From Paracoccidioides lutzii Pb01 (lineage: Eukaryota > Ascomycota > Eurotiomycetes > Onygenales > Ajellomycetaceae), in NCBI RefSeq assembly GCF_000150705.2, contig NW_015440957.1, forward strand, positions 898,621-962,620: a DNA stretch of 64,000 nucleotides. Direction: 5' to 3'. Position numbers and translations under genes: made by a program. The notes beneath the pieces are model-generated. The model was given only the letters and a program-made list of their open reading frames with translations, had not been told where the DNA came from and made no database searches. Each line of letters begins with the position of its first letter. The stretch's first letter is position 1. This document shows, one piece after another, positions 22,785-34,242 of the stretch.

Positions 22785-23126
22785 TATGATGTAGAATAGG
22801 ATTACATTCAATCTTCTCAACAACATAATCACCATAAGTCAAAGCAATTAATAATCATACAGGCTGAGATGATTGATCATCATATAGGCTAAGATGATTA
22901 GTAAATAATAATTACCTAGATAATGGCAAACAACTTCACAATTACTCTGTATATAAATAATACATAAATGTAGCAATCATATGACAATAGCACTAAAGAG
23001 AAAAAACTATATAAATAAAGTCTTCCTTGAACCCATCTTTTAGAAATCATCTTAGTATTCACTCAGATAGTTTATCTAGTTGACAATTGAATACCAGTTC
23101 ACCTGCGCCTAGCTGAAGCCGTGACA
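22785..23126 (+). repeat. 3' LTR of gypsy family A (heavily mutated)
   Basis: A 342-bp LTR aligning over its full length with 18743-19087. Nearly all differences are C-to-T or G-to-A relative to the 5' LTR, except in the last 35 bp, where the 5' LTR carries the T/A states. It is followed directly by the CAGAC duplication. Confidence 0.9.
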
Positions 23127-26100
23127 CAGACAACAGCAACTCATTTCATGTCTCTTTCAAGATTAGAATGACTATTCCAGACTTCCAGTCCTCTGAAAAG
23201 ATCAAGAAGAACTGATAATATATTCTAATTAGACTGACTAACCAATCACAGGTCTTATTTAAAGAATTTAGATAAACAATTCACTCAGATAAAAATCATG
23301 TCTATAATAAGTTAGTAGCAATTTTTGATAGTATTTTTGATGATGAGAAGGCACTAAAAGACATAGTTACGTACCTGCAGATAAAATAAAATGATGCTGC
23401 AGTTTAAACAGCTATCAAGCAGAGTCAAATGAATAAGCTCATTGTAGAATATGATAAGCTTAGTCATATTTTAATTCAAATAACAGTTAGCAATCAAGCA
23501 GCAAGTCAAAACATTACTCTCTCAGAGAACACAAGGAGATCTGTCAAGATTGATGACTTAAAATATCTCACTAATAGTAAAAAGTTAAAGTTTAAGCACT
23601 AACTCTTCTGCATAAAGAACAAGCTCTAAGAAAATACTGATCACTACTCTTTAAAACACATGAAGATTATATATATTAAGAATTATACAGATGAGAATAT
23701 AGTACATCATATTGCATCTTATATGAGAGAGAATTATCTTGAGTAATATCAGATTGCAGAAGAAATATTTAAGTATTTTAAGTCAATATATAAGAATGTT
23801 AACAAGCTATAAAATGTTAAGAGTGAGTATCATAAGCTGATTATATGCAATAAGAATAATTATCATGAATTTGTTATAAAATTCTTACATCTGATGAGTG
23901 AGATCAAAATTATCAAGAAAGACTATAAGACAGACTTCAATGATAAGCTGTTCTTTATTATTCAGAGAATGATAGCAGTAGTCAATATAATCATCAATAT
24001 ATATACTAAGTTTCAGAAGATCTATGCTTAGGCGATTTATATTCTTCAGATAATTAATATTACTTAGAAGTCAAAGAGCTTGCAAAGAAATGAATCTAAT
24101 ATCTTCAAGTAAAATATTTTATAAATCTTCAACAATTAAACTTTTTCCAGCATCTCTACTATAAAATTCTCTATTATAAAGAAAGTTATAAGCACTCATT
24201 CAAACATTCAGTGCTACTACTGCAAGGAGAAAGATCACATTGGAAGAAATTGCTCTATGAATAGAAGTCTCAACAGTTGATCACTGAGCTTATAGAAAAT
24301 AACACTTTGAGTTTTCAATAAATTTGAGAAAAAAGTAAGTCTGAGAGAAAACTTTACCTCAGATAGTTCAATAGTCTGTGAGAGGTTTGATATGAAGAAC
24401 TTGATTGAGAGAAAAAACTTTAATATATCAATCAAGTTAGTTTATAATAAAATTGTTACTTCTACAAATTTTCTTACTAATATTGAAAAGAATAATATGA
24501 ATTTTATTAATATTTAATATATCATAGAATTGATAAGATTCTTCAATAAAAAGTTTCAAGAACTCTTATTTAAATACTATATAAAGAGATATAATGATGC
24601 CTCTGATAAGGTGATAGACTACATATTAACTCTAAACCTCTGAATGAATGACTGGAGATTTTAGAATGTTCTTCTGCTGATAACAGATGTAGATTAGCAC
24701 TCTGTCATTCTGAGATGAAAGTGATTAACAGCACAGAATATATGACTTGATGTTAAAAATCAATATCTGATTTAACTGAGTGAATGATCTACCTTTAAAC
24801 AAATAATAGAACTGATGTTGAAGATAATACTCTGATCAATACTGAAGTACTCAGACTCTAAGCCTGAGTATCAAACAGATGTAAAATGAAAAAGATCAAA
24901 TTAAACAAAAAGATCAGACAGAAACATCAGACTCAGCTCTACAGATTGAAAAAGATCAGCTCAGTCATGATATCTAAGACAAGACAGAGACTGATTTAAG
25001 AGGAGACAGTATTACAGATAATAAATATGAACTTTATTAAGACTACTTTTTTTATGATTATATGAAGAATAAAAACTCAATAATTTTTATAATTAGTCTA
25101 TATAAAATTAATAAACAGCTTGAGAAGAAGTAAAGCTTAGTAAAAGCTAAAAATAAGTCTAATAAGAAGCAGATCAGCAAGTTATCAAAATGATTGAAGA
25201 ATTAAGAGAACTGTTTCTCAAAGAAAACATTTGATAAATTACTTTTTTTATATAAAAGTATTAATTTTAAGATAGAGCTTTAGTCTATCACTAACCTTAT
25301 CTGAGATATTGAATATATATCTCTGTATAAAATAAATCTAAAGGAGCTAGAAGTGGTAAAGATTTATTTTAAAGTCAATCTAGTAAAAGATTTTATTGTA
25401 GCAAGTTCAGCTCTCTATACTTTCTCAATTCTGATTATTTATAGTGAGAAGAAGCTATGATTCTATATTGACTTTTACAAGCTGAATGCTATAATCTAAC
25501 AAAATCAATATCTCTTGCCTCTAATAGATAAGCTGATAAATCAACTCAATGAGATAAAATACTTTATAAAGTTAAACATTCAGCAAGGGTTTTATTGCAT
25601 TCAAATGAACTTTTAAGTCTAAGAATTTAACTATATTTAGAATCTGCTATAGAATCTATAAATATTAGATGATTCTCTTTGATTTTATAAATTCTTCTGT
25701 CTGCTTTCAATGATTTATTAACAGTATCTTCTTTGACTATCTGAACAAATTCATGATAATATTCATAAATAACTTTCTAATCTATAGTAGAACTTTTGAA
25801 GAATATAAGTAGTAAATGAACTTGATACTAAACTAATTAAAAACAGCAGGTTTGTAAGTTAGCATCTGAAAATATGAGTTTGCTGTTCAGAAAACAAGAT
25901 ATCTAAGATTTATTATTATCACAAAAAGAATTGAGATAAATTCTGAGAAGACTGCTGTCATCACAAAGTAATAAATTTTAATCATAGTCAAAGATATTCA
26001 ATCATTTCTAGAATTTAATAATTTCTATTAGTGATTTATAAAAAACTATAGCTGAATTGCAAAATTACTACATTAGTTGACAAAGAAGATAGTTTCATTC

Positions 26101-26436
26101 ATGTAAACATCAGAATATCAATTAGTCTTTGAGAAACTGAAGAAGCAGCTGATGAAGACTTCAACTCTACATTATTATAACTCTGAATGTAAAATTTATA
26201 TTGAAACTAATATTTCAGATGAAATGATAACTAAGATACTGAGTCAAAAATTAAATAATAATTTTTGATATTCTGTGATCTTCTACTTCAAATCAATAAA
26301 TGATGCAGAGCTCAACTATGAGATTCATGACAAGAAAATACTTGCAGTCATCTGAGTATTATAAAAGTGACAAGCTGAGCTTGAGAGACTACATGTGATA
26401 TTAAAACTCTCTATACTAGCTCTTTATCCTCATAAT

Positions 26437-26994
26437 GCTTACCATATTACTTATTAAAGTACTTTAGTATCAGATCCTCTAGGTTCTTACACTTACTTAC
26501 TAAAGTACTTATCTTCATACTACTTATCAAAGCACTTTAGAATCAGCACCTCCTAGAGAATTAGCATCATTTCAAAATTCAGCATTCAGGATCAGCACAG
26601 ATCAGCACTTTTCAAAAACCAGTTCTTTAACATCAGCACTTCTTGAAGGATAGAATCAGCACTTTATGAAGATTCAAATCACTGTATTACTAATTTCCCA
26701 TTTTATAGAAGATTAGAAATAAAATCTATTATTACTTATTTATATATATAAATACTTTAAATTCTTAAAGTTCCTTCAAAAAATTCAGTGATTAGCTACT
26801 ATTCAATCTTACATATATATTTCATTCATTGCTATCCTCTTTTCTTCATAGTACTCGTAATGCCTATATACCTCCTCTTTTATGATCTTAGTTATAGAGC
26901 TTCTCACACTTTCTTTTGACACTTAGTTTATCTATATTAGTATCCTCATAGTTTTTAACTACTTAAAGAGAGGTTGCCTGTTAAGTCTATAACA
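26437..26994 (+). repeat. Possible third LTR (copia-like?) in the spacer of the inverted pair
   Basis: The spacer between the two B copies starts at about TGCTTACCATATTAC and includes repeated pieces such as AAAGTACTT and ATCAGCAC, then ends near GTCTATAACA. It reads as a mutated LTR of another family, followed by a leader and perhaps the start of a gag-like frame near 27200-27400. No partner LTR or domain is seen; this is a guess from end sequence and position. Confidence 0.3.
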
Positions 26995-27439
26995 ATGAGT
27001 TCAAAATATAATCTATGAGCTGATATATCACACGCAATATTCAATCAAGAAATATATATAAAAGAAACCTTCTATAAATAATCATCAAGTCTTACTTCAG
27101 AAAGAAACACTAAAGCATTTCTTACATCAGTTGATAAAGAGATTTAAATAGTTTAACAAAAGCAAGAACAGCAAGAGATATACAAAAAAATCCTCAAACT
27201 ATAACAACAAGTCAACACAATTAGTGTAAAACTATAAATCTTTAAGAGTAAGCAGTGTGGAGCAGAGTCAACAGATCACACTATTAGTGCCAATCTCACT
27301 CCTTCCAAGCCTCATCCTGCACTAATTCAAAAACTCTTAAATGAGTTTAAGATAAAAAGTCTCAAAGAATTAGAAGATCTGATTGATATTTGATCTTAAA
27401 GTAGAAACAAAAAAGGAACTCTGTCTAGTAGACTTGATA

Positions 27440-30400
27440 TGCATTTAGCTTCTTAATAGTTATGAAGTATTTCAGTGTATGATGATCAGTAAGAATCTTG
27501 AATTATTTTTTCTGCTGTAGTCTCTCAAACTCTGCTCTTCATTTTTGTAAGATTCAGATCACTGTCAGCATTTTTTTCTCATGAATTTTATAATTAAGCT
27601 CTACATCACTTATTAACTTTAAATAGAAGACTATTGAATATCAAAGATTATTTTCAAATCTTTGACTTAGTATCTTAGTCATCACTTCATCAGAGATATC
27701 AGTCTCAATGTGAGTCTTCTGCTCAGAGTCATAGTAGTGCAGTATTAAAGTCTTCATCAGCTGTCTCTTCAGTTTTTCAAAGACTGACTTACATTCTGAT
27801 ATTTACTCAAATAAGATAATCTTCTTTATCAACTAATACAGTGATTTTGCAATTCAATTATAGTTTCTTATAAATCATCAGTAGAAATTATTAAATTCTA
27901 GAAATAACTGAACTTCTTTAACTGTGATGAGAACTTGTCATTTTATAATGACAGCTGTCTTCTCTAAATCTGTCTCATTTCTTCTGTACTAATAATGAAC
28001 TCTAAATATTTTATTTTCTGAACTGTAAATTCATATTTTTAAATACTAACTTACAAATCTACTGTCTTTAGTTAATCTAGTACTGAATTTATCTGCTACT
28101 TATGCTCTTTCAGATTCTTGCTATAGATTAGAAGATCATTCATGAATACTGTTATAAACTTATTCAAATAGTCAAAGAAAATACTGTTAACAAACTGTTA
28201 AAAGCAGGCAGAGGTGTTTGTAAGATTAAAAAAAATTATCTGATATTTATAAATCTCATAGTAGGTTTTAAAATAATCAGATTCTCAGACTCAGAGTTCA
28301 TCTGAATGCAATAAAACCTCTGTCAAATGTTCAGCTTTATAAAGTATTTTGCTTTATTGAGTCAGTTCATCAACTCATATATTAGAGGCAGAGAGTACTG
28401 ATCTCATTTTATTATAACACTCAGCTTGTGAAAGTCAACACAAAATCATAACTTCTTTTCACTATGAGTAATCAGAATTGAGAAGGTGTAGAGAACTAAA
28501 CTTGAGATGATGAAGCTCTTTGCTAGATTGACTTTAAAATAGATCTTTACTGCCTTTAGCTCCTCTAGATTCATCTTATATAGAGATATATATTCAATAC
28601 TCTGAATGAGATTAATATCAGACTAAAGCTCTATTTTAAAATCAATATTCTTTCATAGAGAGGATAATTTATCTGATGCTTTTTTTAAGAAACAGTTCTC
28701 TCAATCTTTTAATTATTCTGATAAGTTGCTAATTAACTTCTCATCAGACTCATTCTCAGCTCTCAATAAATCTCACTTCTTCTCAAGCTGTCTATCAATT
28801 TTATATAAACTGATTATGAAGACTGTTGAGTGCTTGTTCTTCATATAATCATAAAAGAAAATAGCTTCAATGAAGTTCTTATTCATCATCTGCAGTGCTA
28901 TCTTCTTCCAGATCAATCTCTGTCTTGTGTTAAGTGTCATGACTGAGCTAATTTCTTTCAATTTACAGAGTCAAGTCTGATATTTCTATCTGATCTTCTT
29001 ATTCAGTTTGATCTCTCTTCATTTCATATCTGTATAGTACTCAGACTTAAGGTCTGAATACTTCACTATTAATCAAGATATTATCTTCAACATTAGCTCT
29101 ACTATCTGTTCAGGGATAGACTATTTACTTCATTAAATCAAATATTGATTTTTTACATCAAGTCATATATTCTATGCTGTCAATCACTTCTGTCTCAGTA
29201 TGACAAGATGTTGATCTAGATTTATTATCAGCAGAGAAATATTCTGAAATCTTTAATCAATAACTCAGAGATTTAGAGTCAATGTACAGTCTATTACTTC
29301 ATCAGAAGTATTATTAAATCTCTTTATACAGCATTTAAATGAGAGTTCTTGAAACTTCTTATTAAAAAATCTCATCAACTCTATGACATATTGAGTATCA
29401 ATAAAATTCACATTATTTACTTTAGTATCAGCAAGAGAATTTGTAGAAGTAGCAATTTTATTATAGACTAACTTAATTAGTATATTAAAGCTTTTTCTCT
29501 CAATCAAGTTCTTTATCTTAAACCTCTCATAGACTATTAAACTATCTGAGATGAAGTCTTCTCTCAGACTTACTCTTTTCTCAAATCTGCTGAAGACTCA
29601 GAAGCATCACTTTTTATGAGCTTAGTGATTATTTATTGAGACTTCTGCTTCATAGAGTAGTTTCTTATAATGTGATCTTTCTTCTTGCAGTAGTAGCATT
29701 GAATGTCTAGATAGATGTCTGAGACTTTCTTAATGATGACAGAGGATTTTGTAGCAGAGATGCTGAGAAGAGTCTGACTATTGAAAGTCTATGAGATGTT
29801 CTGCTTGAAGATATTAGATTTATTTTTCTACAAAATCTTTGATCTCTGAGTGACATTGATTGTCTGAAAAATATGAGCTATCTGAGTTCAGATTTTCTGA
29901 AACTCAGAGTATGTATTGATGATTGTATTGACTACTGCTATTATTCTCTAAAGATCAAAGAACAGTTTATCATTGAAGTCTATTTTGTAGTTTTTTTTAA
30001 TAATTTTGACCTCATCTGCTAGGTGTAAGAATTTTGTGACAAATTTATGATAGTTGTTCTTATTATGCATAATCAACTTGCAATAATTACTTTTGATATT
30101 GTGCAACTTATTAGCATTCTTATATATTGACTTGAGATGCTCAAATATCTCTTCTGTAGTTTGATATTGCTCAGGGTCGTTTTCTTTCATATGAGATATA
30201 ATATGACATGCTGCATTCTCATCAGTTCAGTTTTCAATATATGTAATTCTTATGTACTCAGTGAGATAGTGATCAGCATTCTCTCAGAACTTGTTCTTCA
30301 TCTGAGAGAGTCAGTGTTCAAATTTCAGTTTCTTGCTGTCAGTGAGGTGTTTTGAATCATCAATCTTGACAGACCTTCTGAAAGTCTCAGAGAAAATGAT

Positions 30401-31175
30401 ATCTCAACTCACTGCTTAATTACTGACTGTTATGTAAATCAAAATGTGATTAAGTTCATCATGTTTAGCAATTAGCTCATCAATCTGACTCTACTTGACA
30501 ATGATTTGATTAGTAGTATTATTCCATTTCATTTTCAAACATGTGATTGTATCTCTCAATGTCTTTTCATCATCAAAGATGTTATTAAAAATCACTGTCA
30601 ATTCATTATAAATACAGTCACTATCTGAGTGAACTACCTCTCTGAATTTCTTAATTAAGATGTATGATTGATTGATTGATCTTATTAGAAGGTATCACCA
30701 GTTCTTTTGACCTCTTTCAAGGGGTTGAGAGCTTGTGGTGGTCATCTGATGTTACATTATACTATTCTCTTCAATAGCTGACTGAACATATTGTCAGATT
30801 CTCAATAGATAGGTTCTAATTCAACTGAGACACTCAAATTTTCCACTGAAACCTGAGTGAAAAGTAAAAGGAAATCTTAATATTATATTAGAGAGCAGAT
30901 GTGAGCTGTCTAAGATAAAATCTCTCTGCATTGCTAACTGCTATATAATAAAATACTAAAATTGATGAGAAAAAAAGATGTCAGAGTCTGCTCAGATTAT
31001 AAATAGCCTGCATGGTCACATGACATATTGTAAACAATCCACATGATCACGTGACCAGATTGTACTGGTCCACTGGGTTACATGTGGGGCGCCATCACGT
31101 GGTCACATGATGGAGATAAACCTAGGCCCCCCTGGCGCTGAGCCCCGGCGCTGAGCCCTGGCGCTGAGCCTAACA
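27440..31175 (-). mobile_element. Ty3/gypsy retrotransposon family B, right copy (minus, degenerate)
   Basis: The reverse complement of 27440-31175 repeats family B in the opposite orientation to the left copy. Order on the minus strand: LTR 31175-30886, gag about 30400-29950 with a readable block at 30190-29948, zinc knuckle 29698-29657 whose last Cys codon has become Tyr, protease-like block 29507-29265, RT about 28700-27900, RNase H about 27750-27440. There is no integrase or 3' LTR; the low-coordinate end is approximate. Stops are frequent. With the left copy it makes an inverted repeat of more than 3 kb per arm. Confidence 0.75.
30886..31175 (-). repeat. 5' LTR of gypsy family B, right copy
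   Basis: On the minus strand it begins TGTTAGGCTCAGCGCC and ends near CTCTAATA, the mutated form of CCTAACA. It is 290 bp, about 50 bp longer than the left copy. Its outer part is GC-rich, with three tandem GGCTCAGCGCC-type units. Two CACGTG E-boxes (31048-31053, 31096-31101) and further CACATG-type cores lie within it. Confidence 0.75.
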
Positions 31176-33060
31176 ATGATAATTATCTAGTTAAACTAGA
31201 ATTTAACTATTTTATAAATTTATTTTATAAATACAAATTAATACATAAAATTATAGAATTTTATTTGTCATGACTCAACTAAAGTCAGAATGATACAAGA
31301 TAATAGCTTCAATTCATCTATCTATCTAGGCAGCTGCGACAAGAATACTAAACTGAGAAGTAGAATGAAAAATGAATGAGTAGTCAAATACATAGACATG
31401 ATTGAAATTATTTATTTCAAAAATTATTAAAATTTAGAAATATAATTAATTAAATTTTTTTAATATTATTTTTAATTATATATATTAATTATTATAAATA
31501 TAAGTTACAAAATAGTATTATTTAAAATATTTTATAAAAATTTACTAACAGTTATTTATTAATTTATTTAATAGAAATAAATATATTAAAAAAATTTAAT
31601 AATTTTTTTATATTAATTATTTTATTTTTATTTATTTTTATAATTATAATTCTATATTATTATTTAAAATTTAATAGAAAAAATTTTAAATTTTAAATTT
31701 TTTAATTTAATTTATTTATAATTTTTATAACAAGTTAGTTATTAATAATAATTAATAATTAATATATATAAATGTTATAGCTCAATCTAGAGTCAAGATG
31801 ATAAAACAACAAAAACTTCAATTTATCTAACTAGTCAGCTGCGACGAGAATACTAACTGGGGATTAGAATGAAGAACATAGAAGTGGTTGGGGATCGGAT
31901 CGAATCAATCTGAGCGACTGAATATGGTTGGGGTCGGAACAGATCAGCTTTTAGAGCGTAGCGGGGCGGATCAACCTTAATCCATATTCAAGCAGCTGCG
32001 CCGTAACATATTCTACACTAAAATAATATTTAGATAAATATATAATAGAGAACAAGTTTATATATTTTTAATTTTATAAAAATTAATAAAAATATAAAAA
32101 ATAAAATAATATTTATTAATTATATACTTTTAAATAAAAATTTTATTTTCTTTATATAATTAATTATATTTTTTTTAATTTAATATTAAAAAATATATAT
32201 AATTAAAAATTATATATATTAAAAATAAAGAAAAATAATAATAATAATTAATTTTATCTATAATAAAAAAATTTTATATAACTAATATATAATTTAAATT
32301 TTTAAAAATAGATATAAAATTATATTATAATTTTTTTAAAAAAAAATTAATTAAAATATAATTTTATAAAATATTTATAAATATATATTTAATTTATATT
32401 TATATTTTTAATTATATTTAATTAATTTAACTTTAAGTTATAGTTTATAAAAATTATTTTTATTAATAATATTCTTAGTTTTTATTTAAATTTTATTAAA
32501 ATTAAGTATATTATTTAATTCTATAATAATTTTTAATTAATAATATTAATAATTTAAATATTAATAAAATAGTTTTATAATTATAAAAATAAAAATAATT
32601 TTTTTTTAATTTTAAAGTTTTTTTTATAATTTAATATTTAATATAAAATTATTATTTACTTATTAATATATTTAATAACTTTATATTATTTTAAATATTT
32701 TTAATATTTTATATTTTATGATATATAAATAAATAAATAATATCAAAAATCTGATATAATAATAATTTAAAAATCTTATTCAAAGTTTAATAAAAATTTA
32801 GATCTGATTATCATAAATGTAGAATAATTAATACCACTATAATAAAAAAATAATATTAGAATTTATTTGCTACAAATGAGAAAAAGAAGCAAAACTACAA
32901 AAGATCTATCTGCAGGATTCAATGCTTAGCAGGCTTAACTAGAGGAGAAGCTCAAAAGTTTATTATTTCACTTATTGAATGTATTGAATGACCTGTCATT
33001 CAATCTACTAAGCCTTCATTCACACTCTAAGTCTTTGCCATGCTCATGAGCCCCACCAAG
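31176..33060. repeat. AT-only low-complexity DNA and repeat remnants
   Basis: Between the B copy and the DER1 side, 31400-31770 and 32040-32800 consist almost wholly of A and T, with no coding potential. Two related segments (31266-31370 and 31773-31880, both carrying CAGCTGCGAC and AGAATACTAA) interrupt it. Near 32880-33010 composition returns to normal. No gene is seen. Confidence 0.75.
31773..32008. repeat. Probable solo LTR
   Basis: A 236-bp segment starting TGTTATAGCTC and ending GCCGTAACA, so its ends form TGTTA/TAACA. It is GC-richer than the flanking AT-only DNA. Its first 110 bp recur in a more mutated form at 31266-31370. No internal domain accompanies it, which is why a solo LTR is proposed. 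Confidence 0.5.
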
Positions 33061-33418
33061 ACGCAGCAATTGCGGTTCTCTCAGACATACAATAAGGTGC
33101 CCTGAACCTAGTGTAATTTAATTTAATTTGATTAGGGGTTGTTGAGTATAGATAATTTGAGTTAAAATCGAGCCTATGTGGGGTATGGTGGTTTGAGTGG
33201 TCACTCTTGGGGGTTTTCGCTTGTAACTAACTATGTGGATTGCATTACCTCATCATGAACTTACTAAATGTTAACATTTTAACGTTAATGTTATATCCTC
33301 TCCGTTCAACGGGGAATGTGTTAACTAAATTTACTAGTAATCTAACTCTTTCATTCCTGCACCATAGCTTCAGGTAGACAGATAGCAACGCTCGCCAGCC
33401 TTTCCAACCAGGGCACCC
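33061..33418. promoter_or_regulatory. Upstream region of DER1 at the island edge
   Basis: About 360 bp of mixed composition between the repeat island and the DER1 start. No gene or known motif is seen. It contains a short TTTAATTTAATTT tract near 33117-33130. Confidence 0.4.
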
Positions 33419-34242
33419 ATGGCCGCTGTCTGGGGTAATGTCCCTCTGGGTGGAGGCCAGTTCCCTCTGGAGCAATGGTTCTATGAGATGCCTCCTTGTA
33501 CGCGATGGTGGACGGTTGCGACTGTAGTGACCTCCATCCTGGTTCAGTGTGATGTTATCACTCCCTTCCAGCTGTTCTACAGTTTCCGCTCTGTATACAT
33601 CAAGTCACAGGTGAGAGGTCGCCTTCCAATTGTTGCTTATTATCATTATGCTCTAGATTTATACACGAGTTGTATTCTAATGATATTCTCCTTTTTTTTT
33701 TTTTTTTTTTTTTCTAACAGTACTGGCGACTCGTTACAACATTCATCTACTTTGGCCCGTTAAGCCTAGACCTTATCTTCCACGTCTTCTTCCTCCAAAG
33801 ATACTCACGCCTCTTGGAAGAAGCATCAGGCCACTCCTCAGCCGACTTCTCCTGGCTCCTTCTATACGCCACTTCATTCCTTCTCCTCATATCCCCTTTG
33901 CTATCGCTGCCATTCCTAGGCTCAGCCCTCTCCTCAAGCCTTGTCTACATCTGGAGCCGACGCAATCCAGAAACAAGACTCAACTTCCTTGGCTTGCTGG
34001 TATTCACCGCTCCCTACCTTCCATGGGTTCTGATCGCATTCAGCCTCGTGGTACATGGCATCATTCCAAAGGATGAACTCTGCGGCGTCGTTGTTGGTCA
34101 CATTTGGTACTTCTTTTCGGATGTTTACCCTTCCCTCCATGGCGGGCATAGACCGCTGGACCCTCCAGCCTGGTGGAGACGACTGTTCGAAGGACGCCCG
34201 CAACCTCCACCTCGGTTTCCCATCATTAATAACGCTCAATAA
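33419..34242 (+). CDS. DER1: Derlin (Der1-like ER-associated degradation protein)
   Basis: A multi-spanning ER membrane protein that helps move misfolded proteins out of the ER for degradation. Two exons: 33419-33610 and 33721-34242. The 110-bp intron (GTGAGA...CTAACAG) is phase 0 and has 22 consecutive T residues before the acceptor. The product is about 237 residues. Exon 1 carries the family head, with PLEQWFYEMPPCTRWWT followed by the first membrane span. Exon 2 begins YWRLVTTFIYFGPLSLDLIFH, the signature stretch after the second segment, then further spans and a WYFFSDVYPSLHGG motif near the C-terminus. It is the first gene to the right of the repeat island and shows no sign of decay. 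Confidence 0.93.
33692..33713. repeat. Poly-T tract inside the DER1 intron
   Basis: A run of 22 T residues directly before the CTAACAG acceptor, acting as an extreme polypyrimidine tract. Confidence 0.9.

Larger units (their letters stand above)
18743..23126 (+). mobile_element. Ty3/gypsy retrotransposon family A, both LTRs, nested in B
   Basis: A 4.38-kb element with two LTRs, a perfect 5-bp target duplication and a polypurine tract (AAGAGGAGATA, near 22770-22780) just before the 3' LTR. Internal order: gag about 19560-19990; zinc knuckle 20223-20267 with one Trp/Gly position turned to TGA; protease around 20470-20500 reading LVDSEAN where DSGA is expected; RT about 21300-22145 with the catalytic YxDD box read as FVNN. 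The polymerase region stops at about 22145, where a GC-richer insert begins, and no clear integrase follows. The gag resembles that of family B, so the two families are related. The element is inactive because of nonsense and active-site changes and an apparent internal deletion. Confidence 0.88.
18738..23131. repeat. Perfect 5-bp target site duplication of element A (CAGAC)
   Basis: CAGAC occurs at 18738-18742 immediately before the first base of the left LTR, and again at 23127-23131 immediately after the last base of the right LTR. Five base pairs is the usual duplication for gypsy integrases. Removing the element plus one repeat restores continuity with family B. Confidence 0.9.
18419..26436 (+). 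mobile_element. Ty3/gypsy retrotransposon family B, left copy (interrupted, degenerate)
   Basis: Order: LTR 18419-18661, about 80 bp of internal start, element A inserted at 18742/18743, then the rest of B from 23132. Degenerate gag is visible around 23560-23990. A retroviral-type zinc knuckle is intact in residues at 24212-24253 (C-x2-C-x4-H-x4-C). RT-like sequence runs about 25330-26150 and RNase H-like sequence about 26230-26390, where it breaks off; no integrase or 3' LTR is seen. Frames are broken by many TGA/TAA codons at expected Trp and Gln positions. Homology to the minus copy at 27440-31175 runs throughout gag and pol. The right limit is approximate. Confidence 0.75.

Noticed and set aside
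18174..33060. Repeat island as the centromere itself, next to CENP-A
   Set aside because: AT-rich gypsy islands are common in such genomes, and proximity of the CENP-A gene says nothing about where its protein binds; the sequence alone cannot show it.
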